This document shows, piece after piece, positions 25,290-33,717 of a stretch of DNA of 64,000 nucleotides. A program made the position numbers and the translations under genes. The notes below the pieces were generated by a model, which was given only the letters and a program-made list of their open reading frames with translations, had not been told where the DNA came from and did no database searches. This DNA comes from an uncultured Lachnospiraceae bacterium (lineage in GTDB: Bacteria > Bacillota > Clostridia > Lachnospirales > Lachnospiraceae): positions 1 to 64,000 of the forward strand of contig CANREH010000001.1 of assembly GCA_947629585.1 (NCBI GenBank), written 5' to 3'. Within the stretch, counting starts at the first letter, position 1. Every line of letters begins with the position of its first letter.

Positions 25290-26273
25290 TTACAAATAAT
25301 TTCCCATCTTCAGCAGGTAAATCCATGCGGTCAGCGTTATGGAAGAAAGCAGCGTTGTAAGCACTACTACGCTGCTCGTCAAGACCCCGTCATTTTTCAT
25401 ATTCTTCGCCATGATATAACAGCTTGGGGTCGTCGGCGAAGCAAGCATAATCAATATGGCAATCATTTCCTGATTGCGGAATCCCAGAAAAACAGCCGCA
25501 GGAAGGAACAAAAGCGGCTGTACTATCAGCTTAATCACGGACGCTGCCAGGGCTGTTTTTCCTTTCGCAACCGCTTTTCTCCCCTCAAATCCCGCGCCAA
25601 TCGCAATGAGCGCCAATGGCGATGCCATCACTGCAAAATTAGAAATGGTTTTTGTCACAAGGACAGGCGCATAATCATAAAAATGAAGCAGCGAACCGAG
25701 CAGCCCGGCGGCAATCCCAATCAGGATCGGATTCGTTATCATATTTTTCAATGCACGGATCAGATTCTGCGAGAAATCTTCTCCCTGCCCCTCCACAGTT
25801 CTTTTCCCATCTTCTGTTTTCCCGCCTTCAAAAGTAAGGACAATCACAGAATAGATATTATAAAACGGCACCGCCCCAAGAATCATCAGCGGCGCCATGC
25901 CCGATTCCCCGTAAATATTCTGGATAAAGGCAAGCCCGAGCACTGCCGCACTTCCCCGGAAGGAAGCCTGCACAAAAGCCCCGACCACCGACTTATCCCG
26001 GAGAAAAATCCTGGAAAAAATCCAGATCCCCCAGAAACAAAGAGAAGTTACAACGGCACAAAACAGGACATACCTGCCGTCAAAATCCTTCTGGATATCG
26101 GTTCCCGCCAAATCCTGAAATAAAAGAGCCGGAAGCGTGACAGTAAAATTAAATTTATTTGCGGCTTTGATAAATTCCTCGTTGAAAATACCAATACAGC
26201 GCAGAAAATAACCAGCCACCATAACCAGAAAGACCGGCATGGTGGCATTGATGCTGAACATAAAGTTTTCCAT
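25290..26273 (-). CDS. AEC-family (auxin efflux carrier-like) transporter
   Basis: 327 residues with about ten hydrophobic helices in two halves. The family pattern is visible in MVAGYFLRCIGIFNEEFIKAANKF at the N terminus and MLASPTTPSCYIMAKNM near the C terminus. AEC members export organic acids or amino acid derivatives; the substrate is not deducible. The gene is 1 nt from the RmlD-like gene on the same strand. Confidence 0.88.
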   Translation of the reverse strand: MENFMFSINATMPVFLVMVAGYFLRCIGIFNEEFIKAANKFNFTVTLPALLFQDLAGTDIQKDFDGRYVLFCAVVTSLCFWGIWIFSRIFLRDKSVVGAFVQASFRGSAAVLGLAFIQNIYGESGMAPLMILGAVPFYNIYSVIVLTFEGGKTEDGKRTVEGQGEDFSQNLIRALKNMITNPILIGIAAGLLGSLLHFYDYAPVLVTKTISNFAVMASPLALIAIGAGFEGRKAVAKGKTALAASVIKLIVQPLLFLPAAVFLGFRNQEMIAILIMLASPTTPSCYIMAKNMKNDGVLTSSVVVLTTLLSSITLTAWIYLLKMGNYL

Positions 26274-26274
26274 A

Positions 26275-27366
26275 CTAATAACCCAGTTCCTTAAGATACT
26301 CTTCCAGTGCGCTCTGCCAGTCCTTCATCCGGAAATCCGACAGGGCGTTCAGCTTTTTGTTTTCCAGTACCGAATTTTTCGGCCGTTTTGCCACTGTTTT
26401 GTATTCCTGGGATGACACAGGCAGGACTTCCACCTGTTTTCCCGTGTATTCAAAAATCTTCTTCGCAAACAAGTACCAGGAGGTTTCCCCTTCACAGCTT
26501 GCATGATAAGTCCCGTATTCCGTCCTTTCCGCCAGGAACAAAACCGCCCTTGCCAGCTCGTCCGCGCTGGTCGGCGTCCCATGCTGATCGTTTACCACCG
26601 TAAGGCTCTTATGCGTCTCTGACAGCTTTAACATGGTACGGACAAAATTTTTCCCCTCGCCGTAAAGCCAGGATACGCGGACAATAAAATATTTTCCTCC
26701 GGCTTCCCTGGTAAAATTTTCCCCCGCCAGCTTTGTGCTCCCATAAACCGTCTGCGGATCTGCCTCGTCCTCTTCCACATAGGCGCCCTCTTTATCGCCG
26801 CGGAACACATAATCTGTTGAGATCTGGACAAAGACTGCCCCCGCTTCCTTCGCCGCCTCCGCCAGATACTTCGGTCCCAGCGCATTCATGGCATAGGCGG
26901 CTTCTTTCTCCAATTCACACTGATCCACTCCGGTATGCGCGGCGCAGTTAATGATAAGATCCGGGCAGATTTCCCTGACTGTCTGCCTGACGGCTTCCTC
27001 AGAAGTGATATCCAGGATTTCTACCGGATACTCCCCTTTCCCCGCAGAACGGCTCGTATTAAAAATCCTGCACCCGCCCTTCTCCCGCAGCAGCTTATTC
27101 AGCGCATGTCCAAGCTGCCCGTTGGCTCCGGTAATCAGTATCTTCTTTTCCTTCCTGTCCGTTACGTACCTCTCCGCCAGATCCCGGCGCTCCTCCTCCG
27201 ACATCTGCGAATACTGCGCATAGCTGACATCCACTCCGACTACGCAGCCTTGGCACTTTGGGCAGTCCGGATGATCCACTCCCATTTCTTTTAACTGCTG
27301 TTTTAATTTTGCCGGATTCTTCAACTGAAACAATCCGCAGCTTTTGCAAATATAAACTCCTAACAT
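26275..27366 (-). CDS. dTDP-4-dehydrorhamnose reductase-like protein with N-terminal zinc ribbon
   Basis: 363 residues. Residues 1-60 carry CxxC pairs at C7/C10 and C35/C38, a rubredoxin-like or zinc-ribbon head. Residues ~75-363 are a RmlD-type short-chain dehydrogenase: NAD(P) loop GANGQLG (80-86), STDYVFRG, and catalytic YGSTK with Tyr208 and Lys212. RmlD makes dTDP-L-rhamnose for surface glycans, which fits the adjacent O-antigen-ligase-like gene, overlapping by 1 nt. The other rml genes are not in the window. The zinc head is an unusual addition. Confidence 0.85.
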   Translation of the reverse strand: MLGVYICKSCGLFQLKNPAKLKQQLKEMGVDHPDCPKCQGCVVGVDVSYAQYSQMSEEERRDLAERYVTDRKEKKILITGANGQLGHALNKLLREKGGCRIFNTSRSAGKGEYPVEILDITSEEAVRQTVREICPDLIINCAAHTGVDQCELEKEAAYAMNALGPKYLAEAAKEAGAVFVQISTDYVFRGDKEGAYVEEDEADPQTVYGSTKLAGENFTREAGGKYFIVRVSWLYGEGKNFVRTMLKLSETHKSLTVVNDQHGTPTSADELARAVLFLAERTEYGTYHASCEGETSWYLFAKKIFEYTGKQVEVLPVSSQEYKTVAKRPKNSVLENKKLNALSDFRMKDWQSALEEYLKELGY

Positions 27367-29312
27367 TATTCGGTTACTCCTGTTTTTTGCTTTTCCTTCT
27401 CCTCACGGTTTGCCTTTGCCTGCGCAATCGCCTGCTCACGGCGGAGCTGCTTTTCCTTTTCCTCCTGCCTTGTTCTTCTGACTACCTCATTCGCCGCGAT
27501 GCCAATCCCAAGAATTCCCCAGTAAATCGGCGCAACAGACGGGTTCGAGTCATTGGCGATACCGGAAATCATATAACTTGCCGTCGCAATCATAATCCCG
27601 ACCCCAAGCTTTTCCGCAAAGGTTTTATATTCTTTTCTGAAATACAGGCGGAAAGACTCTGCAAAATACCATCCATAAAAGACAAGCCATGCAATCAGTG
27701 AGATCATGCCCGTCTGGATTCCTGTCTGCAGGTACATGGAGTGCGGCTTCGTAATCACCTGGTTCCCGTAACCGCCGTTGTTCATGTCTACAACATCCAT
27801 CAGCGGGAATACAAAGGAAAATGTGTCCGGCCCGCTTCCCAGGAAAATATAGTCTTTTAATAATGGAACCGACTTGCTCCAGATATAGCCGCGGCCGCTG
27901 AAACCGCCGAACATCTTGAAAATCTTCCAGTCCGCCGTCTCAGAATCAATGGCCTTTGCAGGTTTCCCGTGCATATTCTGGAAATAATATGTCCCGTCCG
28001 CCTCGGAATAGAAGATAAAGTACGTATATCCATCCGCCAAAAACTGGATTCCCAAAATATCCCCTTCTGTCCCTCCGTAGGCAGGGCGCATCTGAAGCCC
28101 TGCGCAGGCCGGATCGTCAATAACATAATAGGAATACGCCTCTTCCCCTTCCCCGGCAGTTTCTATTGCCAGGGAAAGCTGGTTGCCGTCTGCGTCCATA
28201 ACAATCGGAGTAATATTGTCTTCCTCCTCGTAGTTCTGGAAAATCAGCTCTTTTCCATTATATACTAGGGTATAATCTTCATCATTCAACTGGATAGAAG
28301 ACAGCATCGGCTCCGTGTCCGCTACGGTTGTATCGTTAAAAATACTCATAAAACGCTGCGAAATCACATGATCCCTCGCAAAGTCAAATCCCACTACGCC
28401 AATGATCATAATGACCGCAATCACAGCCGACTGTTTCCAGTATTTCACAATAATGGTATGGAACATAATCAAAAACAGTACAATGCTCCCAATAATCGCA
28501 ATCATGCCCGCACGGGAGAGGGAACCTACCAGGGAAAACATGGTTAAAATAATCAGCGGGACATAGATCCAAAGCTTCTGCAGTTTATCCACCGTCACAG
28601 TAAGCACCACCAAAAGAGGCAGGATCATTGCCGTATAAACGCCGACATAGTTCGGGTTGTATAAGGTTTCATAGACGCGCCCCACGCCAAAGGTCAGGCT
28701 TAACTGATCCGGGGTAAGCTGAAGCTCAGGAAGCGTCGCATAAGAAGCAGGGAGCATTAATCTCCTTCCCAGCTTTGACATCACGATATCATGCCCGAAA
28801 TACTGGCTTGTCCCAATAATGCCAAGAACCGCTGCACCAACCAAAACCCAGATCCCGGCTGTCTTTAAATTTTTCTCCGTCCTGATAATGTAATAAGCAT
28901 AATAACAGACCATCCCATAGGACAACAGGCAGAAAATCGATTCAAACATATCATAAAATCCATGAATGCTGTGATAAACGCTCACGGAAAAAATGGTGGA
29001 AAGAATGCAGAACAGGGCATAAATCCCCAGCGGAATAAACATCTTTTTCCTGCGGGAAATGCCCTCTTTCAAAAACAAAAACAACGTCATGCACAGCATA
29101 ACTCCCCCGCAGACAGAAAGCCAGATATTCTTCCAATAGTGAAATACATCCAGCTTTTTGGGATCTGCCCAGAACCAGACCTGATCCCCTAAGTGGGTAT
29201 CATAATAGTGAATCCTGACAATCAGCGGCACAAAAACAACAGCCGCTATCAATGGAATGAAAAATGCCCACGAAAGCTCTGGTATCGGCTTTTTTTTCGT
29301 TAAATCTGACAT
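27366..29312 (-). CDS. O-antigen ligase/polymerase-like membrane protein
   Basis: 648 residues, about 11-12 helices with a large external insertion of roughly 150 residues (about 320-475, TVADTEPMLSSIQLNDEDY onward), then GYIWSKSVPLLKDYIFLGSGPDTF and HSMYLQTGIQTGMISLIAW, the Wzy_C-type pattern of O-antigen ligases. It probably polymerises or attaches a cell-surface glycan. The C-terminal tail is a basic coiled coil (EEKEKQLRREQAIAQAKANRE). Translation is likely coupled to the downstream RmlD-like gene. Confidence 0.82.
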   Translation of the reverse strand: MSDLTKKKPIPELSWAFFIPLIAAVVFVPLIVRIHYYDTHLGDQVWFWADPKKLDVFHYWKNIWLSVCGGVMLCMTLFLFLKEGISRRKKMFIPLGIYALFCILSTIFSVSVYHSIHGFYDMFESIFCLLSYGMVCYYAYYIIRTEKNLKTAGIWVLVGAAVLGIIGTSQYFGHDIVMSKLGRRLMLPASYATLPELQLTPDQLSLTFGVGRVYETLYNPNYVGVYTAMILPLLVVLTVTVDKLQKLWIYVPLIILTMFSLVGSLSRAGMIAIIGSIVLFLIMFHTIIVKYWKQSAVIAVIMIIGVVGFDFARDHVISQRFMSIFNDTTVADTEPMLSSIQLNDEDYTLVYNGKELIFQNYEEEDNITPIVMDADGNQLSLAIETAGEGEEAYSYYVIDDPACAGLQMRPAYGGTEGDILGIQFLADGYTYFIFYSEADGTYYFQNMHGKPAKAIDSETADWKIFKMFGGFSGRGYIWSKSVPLLKDYIFLGSGPDTFSFVFPLMDVVDMNNGGYGNQVITKPHSMYLQTGIQTGMISLIAWLVFYGWYFAESFRLYFRKEYKTFAEKLGVGIMIATASYMISGIANDSNPSVAPIYWGILGIGIAANEVVRRTRQEEKEKQLRREQAIAQAKANREEKEKQKTGVTE

Positions 29313-29336
29313 AAGAAACCTCCATAATACTTTATA

Positions 29337-29672
29337 TTAAATCTGCAGTCCAATAAAATATAAAATAAAGCAGCTGCAGAATACGAACCCATTCATCACG
29401 ATTCCGGCAATCGGATACCGGTATCTGATCTCTTCCAAAGAGAAGCATTTGGAAGAATAATACATTCCAAAAGCGCTGAACACCATCATAGATATCCCCA
29501 CAGCGCCCGTCCAGATCGCATTATTTCCCTTTGTGTAAGCAGACAGGACAAACAGCCCCAGCAGCAGGAACATCTGGGCTATCCCCGCAAAAAAAGAAAA
29601 TACTGCCGGCTTTGGATCGCGTTTATTGGAAAACTTATACTCACCGCTGTCCTGCCGATATTCTGATTCCAT
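29337..29672 (-). CDS. Small membrane protein of unknown function
   Basis: About 111 residues from ATG 29672, which has GAGGTGG 4 nt upstream; a longer frame to 29729 would overlap the VanZ-like gene. It has a hydrophilic N-terminus (MESEYRQDSGEYKFSNKRD) and three helices. It resembles small DUF6142-type membrane proteins I recall from Lachnospiraceae, unverified. Confidence 0.6.
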   Translation of the reverse strand: MESEYRQDSGEYKFSNKRDPKPAVFSFFAGIAQMFLLLGLFVLSAYTKGNNAIWTGAVGISMMVFSAFGMYYSSKCFSLEEIRYRYPIAGIVMNGFVFCSCFILYFIGLQI

Positions 29673-29680
29673 ATGCCACC

Positions 29681-30181
29681 TCATTTCCTGAATCTTTTCA
29701 AAGCCCTCTCCCCGATACAGTAAAACCAATATCCAAACAAGCCCCCAAGTGTGTTCATAAACAAATCATCCACGTCAAATACGCCAAGCCTTGTCAGGAG
29801 CTGGGCACATTCAATACACAATGTCACCTCAAAACTCGACAGCAGCACCTTCCACCATTTCCTCATCTGCATGGAAAGCAGCGGAAGGAAAACCCCAAAC
29901 GGTGAAAAAGCGAAGATATTTCCGCCTACATTTAATAAAAAACTGGCAGTCCCCACATGCTCACGGTAGACAATAAACCGCCTGATCTCCTGAAATAATA
30001 CCAGATTATAGTGGTACTCATTATATGGATTCCCATACCTCTCCCCGAGGAACAGGAAATATACCATAATCCCCATATAAAGCCAGAAGAAGAGCCATAT
30101 CAGCGCCCTCCTCTGACTTCCCTGCTGTTTTTCTGTCAATGAACTGTCTCCCACAACCATATTTCTTAATATTGTCCCCAT
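29681..30181 (-). CDS. VanZ-family membrane protein
   Basis: 166 residues with four helices and the VanZ pattern: NLVLFQEIRRFI, NVGGNIFAFSPFGVFLPLL and QLLTRLGVFDVDDLFMNTLGG. VanZ-like proteins are linked to low-level teicoplanin resistance and envelope biology, but most are of unknown role. It is 1 nt from the preceding Ig-like gene. Confidence 0.85.
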   Translation of the reverse strand: MGTILRNMVVGDSSLTEKQQGSQRRALIWLFFWLYMGIMVYFLFLGERYGNPYNEYHYNLVLFQEIRRFIVYREHVGTASFLLNVGGNIFAFSPFGVFLPLLSMQMRKWWKVLLSSFEVTLCIECAQLLTRLGVFDVDDLFMNTLGGLFGYWFYCIGERALKRFRK

Positions 30182-30182
30182 A

Positions 30183-32363
30183 TCAATACGACACCTGAAC
30201 CTCCGCAGAAGTAAATTCTACAATATTCCCGCCTTCATCTACCAGATACGTTCCTGAGTTCTCACCCTGGTTAATCGGAACTACATTAATCTTCGCCCCT
30301 ACCGGAAGCTCTCCTTCCGTATCAAAACCAATGGTAATCTTATTATCCGATCCGGTGGCAGACGCCTCATACATGGTAATAGAGGATGTAAGCGGAACGG
30401 TGTTCCCCTTCTCATCTTTCCCAATCCAGCTTGCCTCTAAATTAAAGTATTTTGCGACAGAACCAAAGTCAATATTTTCGGAAAATTCCAAAATAATCTG
30501 GTAAGCGTAGTCTGATTTTTCTCCGCCGCGCACGAACTCACTTCCGGTATAATATGCCGGGGTGTTGTCGTTTAACTTAATGGAAACACTGTAAGTCTCC
30601 ATCGGAAGATATGCATCATTATATCCCTTTACATTGGAAATCGTCAATTCATATTCTTTAATCTCCGGAATGCTGCTTTCCTGAATCGTCAGGCCAATCA
30701 AAGCGCCTTTGTCCGAATTCTCTACAATCGCCGCGCCCGTAACCACCGGCCCGTCGTTAAAGGTATAGTTGGCAGCATTCTCTGCCGACTCACTGTCAAC
30801 ACGGTTCTGGAAGACAACATAGACCATGCTGTTTGTATCCATTGCCTGTGTAACATTGGAAGGCGGCGGAAGCGGCTGATCGGAGGTATCTAACGGTTCT
30901 TCCTGGCTCTCGTCCACATAATCAAAGCTCATATAGACATCCCATTCATTCTCTTCCCCTTCTTCCGAGCTGTCTCCGCTGGCGGCATATCCAAATAAGC
31001 TAACTAAGACAACTCCCTTTAACTCCTGCATTTCCGGCGTAAGCGTATATAAAACCGTAGACGGATCAGGCCCTACTTTTCCCTGCACCTCGGCTTTTGT
31101 TATTTTACTGTCTGAAACCGTCAGCGTGCCGGGATTGATGATCGTCTTATCAAACACAGCCGTCACCATCGTCACAGAAGTACGGGAAATGCTGACAAAA
31201 TTTGCTCCCGTCGAGCTGACCGTCTCATTCTTTACGGTAACGGTATCTTCATAGTCCTTTACCCTATGACCGTTCTGCGCAGTAAGCCCCTCCAGCGTCA
31301 GCTTGTATTTTCCGTTCGGGGCAGTCTCCGGCACAATATAAAGCTGTAAGCAGTCATCCGTCAGGTAAGCGTCCAGATTGCCTGTGCCTGCCGCTCCTGA
31401 CATCGCCTTTAAAGAAACTCCTGTCAGATTTCCGCTGACATCATGCACCGAGCCTTTTTCAATCTCCGCAGAGAACTGGACAATGATCTGCCCTGTTGTC
31501 ATAACGGTAACATTCGTAACCTCTTCCATAGGCTCTACCACATTAACCACAATGGCATACATGACGACGTCCTCTTCCCTGTCCATCTCAGGATCGTAAC
31601 TTTTTGGCGCCGCTATCGCTGTCAGGATTGCCCTGCCCTCTGCTTTCGGGGTCACATAGCCTGCCTCGTCCACTGCCGCTACGGTGCTGTCGCTGCTGCT
31701 CCAATACACAAGATCAGAAGTATATTTTGACTTCACGTTGGCTAAGAACTGATATCCCCTTTCCAACTGGAGATCGCATTCCATATTCTCAATGACGGCA
31801 TCCTCTGTCACAATCTGGATCTTTGTGGCAGGATATTTCACCTTAATCGAAGCGGAAAACACATACTTTTCCTTCTTCTTGGTCTTTACCGTACAGGTCA
31901 CGATACAGGAACCGCCTTCTTTTGCCTTTACGCGGCAGGTTCCTTTTTTCTTATCGTAAATCAGCGATACTATGTTGGAATTAGTAGTTTTCCACTTATA
32001 AGTGGCATTCTCAGGCTTATTATTTACCTTCAGAGTATACGCATTCATAGGGTAAGCCACATACTCTTCATAGGTTGTAAGCAGCCCTGACTTTACTTTC
32101 ATAATGGTCTTGCTGTTTACATTCAGGGACGGCTCTTTTTCCTTCTTTGCCGCTTTTTTCTTGGCAGCTTCCTTTGCCGCGGTTTTTTGGGCAGTCTTTT
32201 TCGCAGTCTTTTTTACTGCTGCTTCTGCCGTAACCATCTGCCCCGGAAGCTGTCCGAACATTATCCCTGCCGCCGAAAGACAGAGGACAAGGCATAGAAA
32301 TCCCCAGACAGCGGATAACCGTTTCTTTCCTGTTTTTTTCTGCAATAATCCTTTCTTTTCCAT
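30183..32363 (-). CDS. Large exported Ig-like surface protein
   Basis: 726 residues. Long signal peptide (hydrophobic ~18-38) then a Lys/Ala-rich segment (~50-75, KKTAKKTAQKTAAKEAAKKK) that could bind anionic wall polymers. BIG2-like repeats follow (~80-250) and then SbsA-type Ig modules (about 265-725) with patterns such as IIVQFSAEIEKGSV, MVTAVFDKTIINPG, MVYVVFQNRVDSESAEN and IILEFSENIDFGSV. No SLH, LPXTG or C-terminal anchor. It has the same architecture as the downstream gene and the 1232-residue protein at 54.9-58.6 kb, suggesting a family of S-layer or surface-coat proteins. Confidence 0.8.
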   Translation of the reverse strand: MEKKGLLQKKTGKKRLSAVWGFLCLVLCLSAAGIMFGQLPGQMVTAEAAVKKTAKKTAQKTAAKEAAKKKAAKKEKEPSLNVNSKTIMKVKSGLLTTYEEYVAYPMNAYTLKVNNKPENATYKWKTTNSNIVSLIYDKKKGTCRVKAKEGGSCIVTCTVKTKKKEKYVFSASIKVKYPATKIQIVTEDAVIENMECDLQLERGYQFLANVKSKYTSDLVYWSSSDSTVAAVDEAGYVTPKAEGRAILTAIAAPKSYDPEMDREEDVVMYAIVVNVVEPMEEVTNVTVMTTGQIIVQFSAEIEKGSVHDVSGNLTGVSLKAMSGAAGTGNLDAYLTDDCLQLYIVPETAPNGKYKLTLEGLTAQNGHRVKDYEDTVTVKNETVSSTGANFVSISRTSVTMVTAVFDKTIINPGTLTVSDSKITKAEVQGKVGPDPSTVLYTLTPEMQELKGVVLVSLFGYAASGDSSEEGEENEWDVYMSFDYVDESQEEPLDTSDQPLPPPSNVTQAMDTNSMVYVVFQNRVDSESAENAANYTFNDGPVVTGAAIVENSDKGALIGLTIQESSIPEIKEYELTISNVKGYNDAYLPMETYSVSIKLNDNTPAYYTGSEFVRGGEKSDYAYQIILEFSENIDFGSVAKYFNLEASWIGKDEKGNTVPLTSSITMYEASATGSDNKITIGFDTEGELPVGAKINVVPINQGENSGTYLVDEGGNIVEFTSAEVQVSY

Positions 32364-32399
32364 ACCATGCCCCGCCTTTCTCTTCTAAATAATACTATT

Positions 32400-33425
32400 C
32401 TAATCTTCCAGTGCAACTACTACCTTTTTCGTCTCATCATAGGCAGCAATCGCAACGTTTTCCTCCGTCATAACATCTTCTGTTACAATAAACCGGTATG
32501 CGCCGGAAAATTCATTTTCTGTAATAATGGTCAGCTCTTTGTTTTTAGAATTTAAAAGCGCAAGACAGGAGCCCAAATCCTTCCCTGTCTTTCCATCCTT
32601 TTCCACCGGGATAATGGAAACGCTTGTCGCCAGCCCTGCCCCGGAAACAACGGTGCTTCTTTCTATCGCATGGGTAAAGGTAATCACCAGTGTTTTCTCG
32701 TCAGAAAGGGTAATGGACTTCACGCCCGGCCTTGCAATCGTCCGTATCTTGACAGAATCCAGCTTTTCCTGCGCAAAAGCGGATTCCTCCGTTGCGCCGA
32801 CATACATCTCCAGTTCGGCAGCGCCTTCCCCTACTGCGGTCGCCACGCCCTCGGAATCCACGGTAAAGACAGCTTCGTCCGTAGATTTCCAGTAAATATT
32901 GTCCGAGCTGCCAGCTGGGGATATAGCACCCTCAAAAGTATAGGTATCCCCCTGGTATATGTACTGCGTCTGTGTCTTCTCATCACTGATAGACTTATTG
33001 ATAATATGATTATCCTCCGAACGGTCGCTTGGCACGGTCACTTCAACCTCCGCCTTTAACGTCTTTGTCTTCTGCTTTCCTTTTTTATTCGTATAGGTGA
33101 CGACGCACTTCACCTCCGCCGTCCCCTTTGTCTTTGGCACAAGGTTACAGTAATAACCCTTCTCTGCATTTCCCTGTCCGGCTTCCTTTGCCACTTTAAC
33201 TACCTTCGGGTTACTGCTGGTCCAGACAAAGCTGAAATCTTTCAGTTTCTCTGTATTCGTAATCTTTAACGTATATCGGTTGATCTTCCCGACCCCCTGC
33301 AGCTTCACTGTCTGCGTGGCAAAAGCAGGTACTGTCGCCGCCTCTGCTGTCTTTGGGAACACCGGAAGCAGCGCTGCCGCCAGGGCAAGTGCTGTAAATA
33401 CCGCTGTCTTTCTCATTTTCACCAT
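32400..33425 (-). CDS. Exported Ig-like surface protein
   Basis: 341 residues from ATG 33425 (AAAGGATGG about 7 nt upstream); the frame runs open to 33488 without a site. Signal peptide (MRKTAVFTALALAAALLPVF...AEAA), a beta domain (~30-145), a BIG2-like domain (SSDNIYWKSTDEAVFTVDSEG) and a C-terminal SbsA-type Ig module (LVITFTHAIERSTVV). It lies 36 nt upstream of its larger paralogue and is probably co-transcribed with it. Confidence 0.78.
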   Translation of the reverse strand: MVKMRKTAVFTALALAAALLPVFPKTAEAATVPAFATQTVKLQGVGKINRYTLKITNTEKLKDFSFVWTSSNPKVVKVAKEAGQGNAEKGYYCNLVPKTKGTAEVKCVVTYTNKKGKQKTKTLKAEVEVTVPSDRSEDNHIINKSISDEKTQTQYIYQGDTYTFEGAISPAGSSDNIYWKSTDEAVFTVDSEGVATAVGEGAAELEMYVGATEESAFAQEKLDSVKIRTIARPGVKSITLSDEKTLVITFTHAIERSTVVSGAGLATSVSIIPVEKDGKTGKDLGSCLALLNSKNKELTIITENEFSGAYRFIVTEDVMTEENVAIAAYDETKKVVVALED

Positions 33426-33475
33426 ACCTTTTCCATCCTTTCTTTCTCTCTGCCGATATCCTGGATAGACTATTA

Positions 33476-33504
33476 GGCGTCGGAACAAAACCTGTTCCGG
33501 CGCC
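33476..33504 (-). other. leader hairpin
   Basis: Twelve-base arms (GGCGTCGGAACA with TGTTCCGGCGCC, one G-T pair) and a short loop lie ~50 nt upstream of the Ig-like gene's start. There is no T tract, so it more likely stabilises or regulates the mRNA than ends it. Confidence 0.5.
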
Positions 33505-33623
33505 TTATACTCTATCCTATGTCATTTATTGTTCTTCTGTACAAATCAGTCCTTTGTACCATACCTATCCTTCCTTTACTTCTGTACGCCTGTCATGTCT
33601 TCTGTTTCTCAGGCTCTTATGTA

Positions 33624-33675
33624 ATTTATCACTTTTCCTCTGTGATAAATACAAGATACCATTCTTTTTTGTCAA
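33624..33675 (-). promoter_or_regulatory. promoter with overlapping operator-like inverted repeat
   Basis: Minus strand: -35 TTGACA (33675-33670), 18-nt spacer, weak -10 TATTTA (33651-33646). A perfect 9-bp inverted repeat (ATTTATCAC at 33624-33632, GTGATAAAT at 33642-33650) covers the -10 and start region, a typical place for a repressor. It would serve the two Ig-like genes. The rest of 33505-33717 holds nothing else I can support. Confidence 0.45.
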
Positions 33676-33717
33676 AACTTTGTCGCTTTGTCCGTTTCCT
33701 TCTGGCAATGAATCCCA

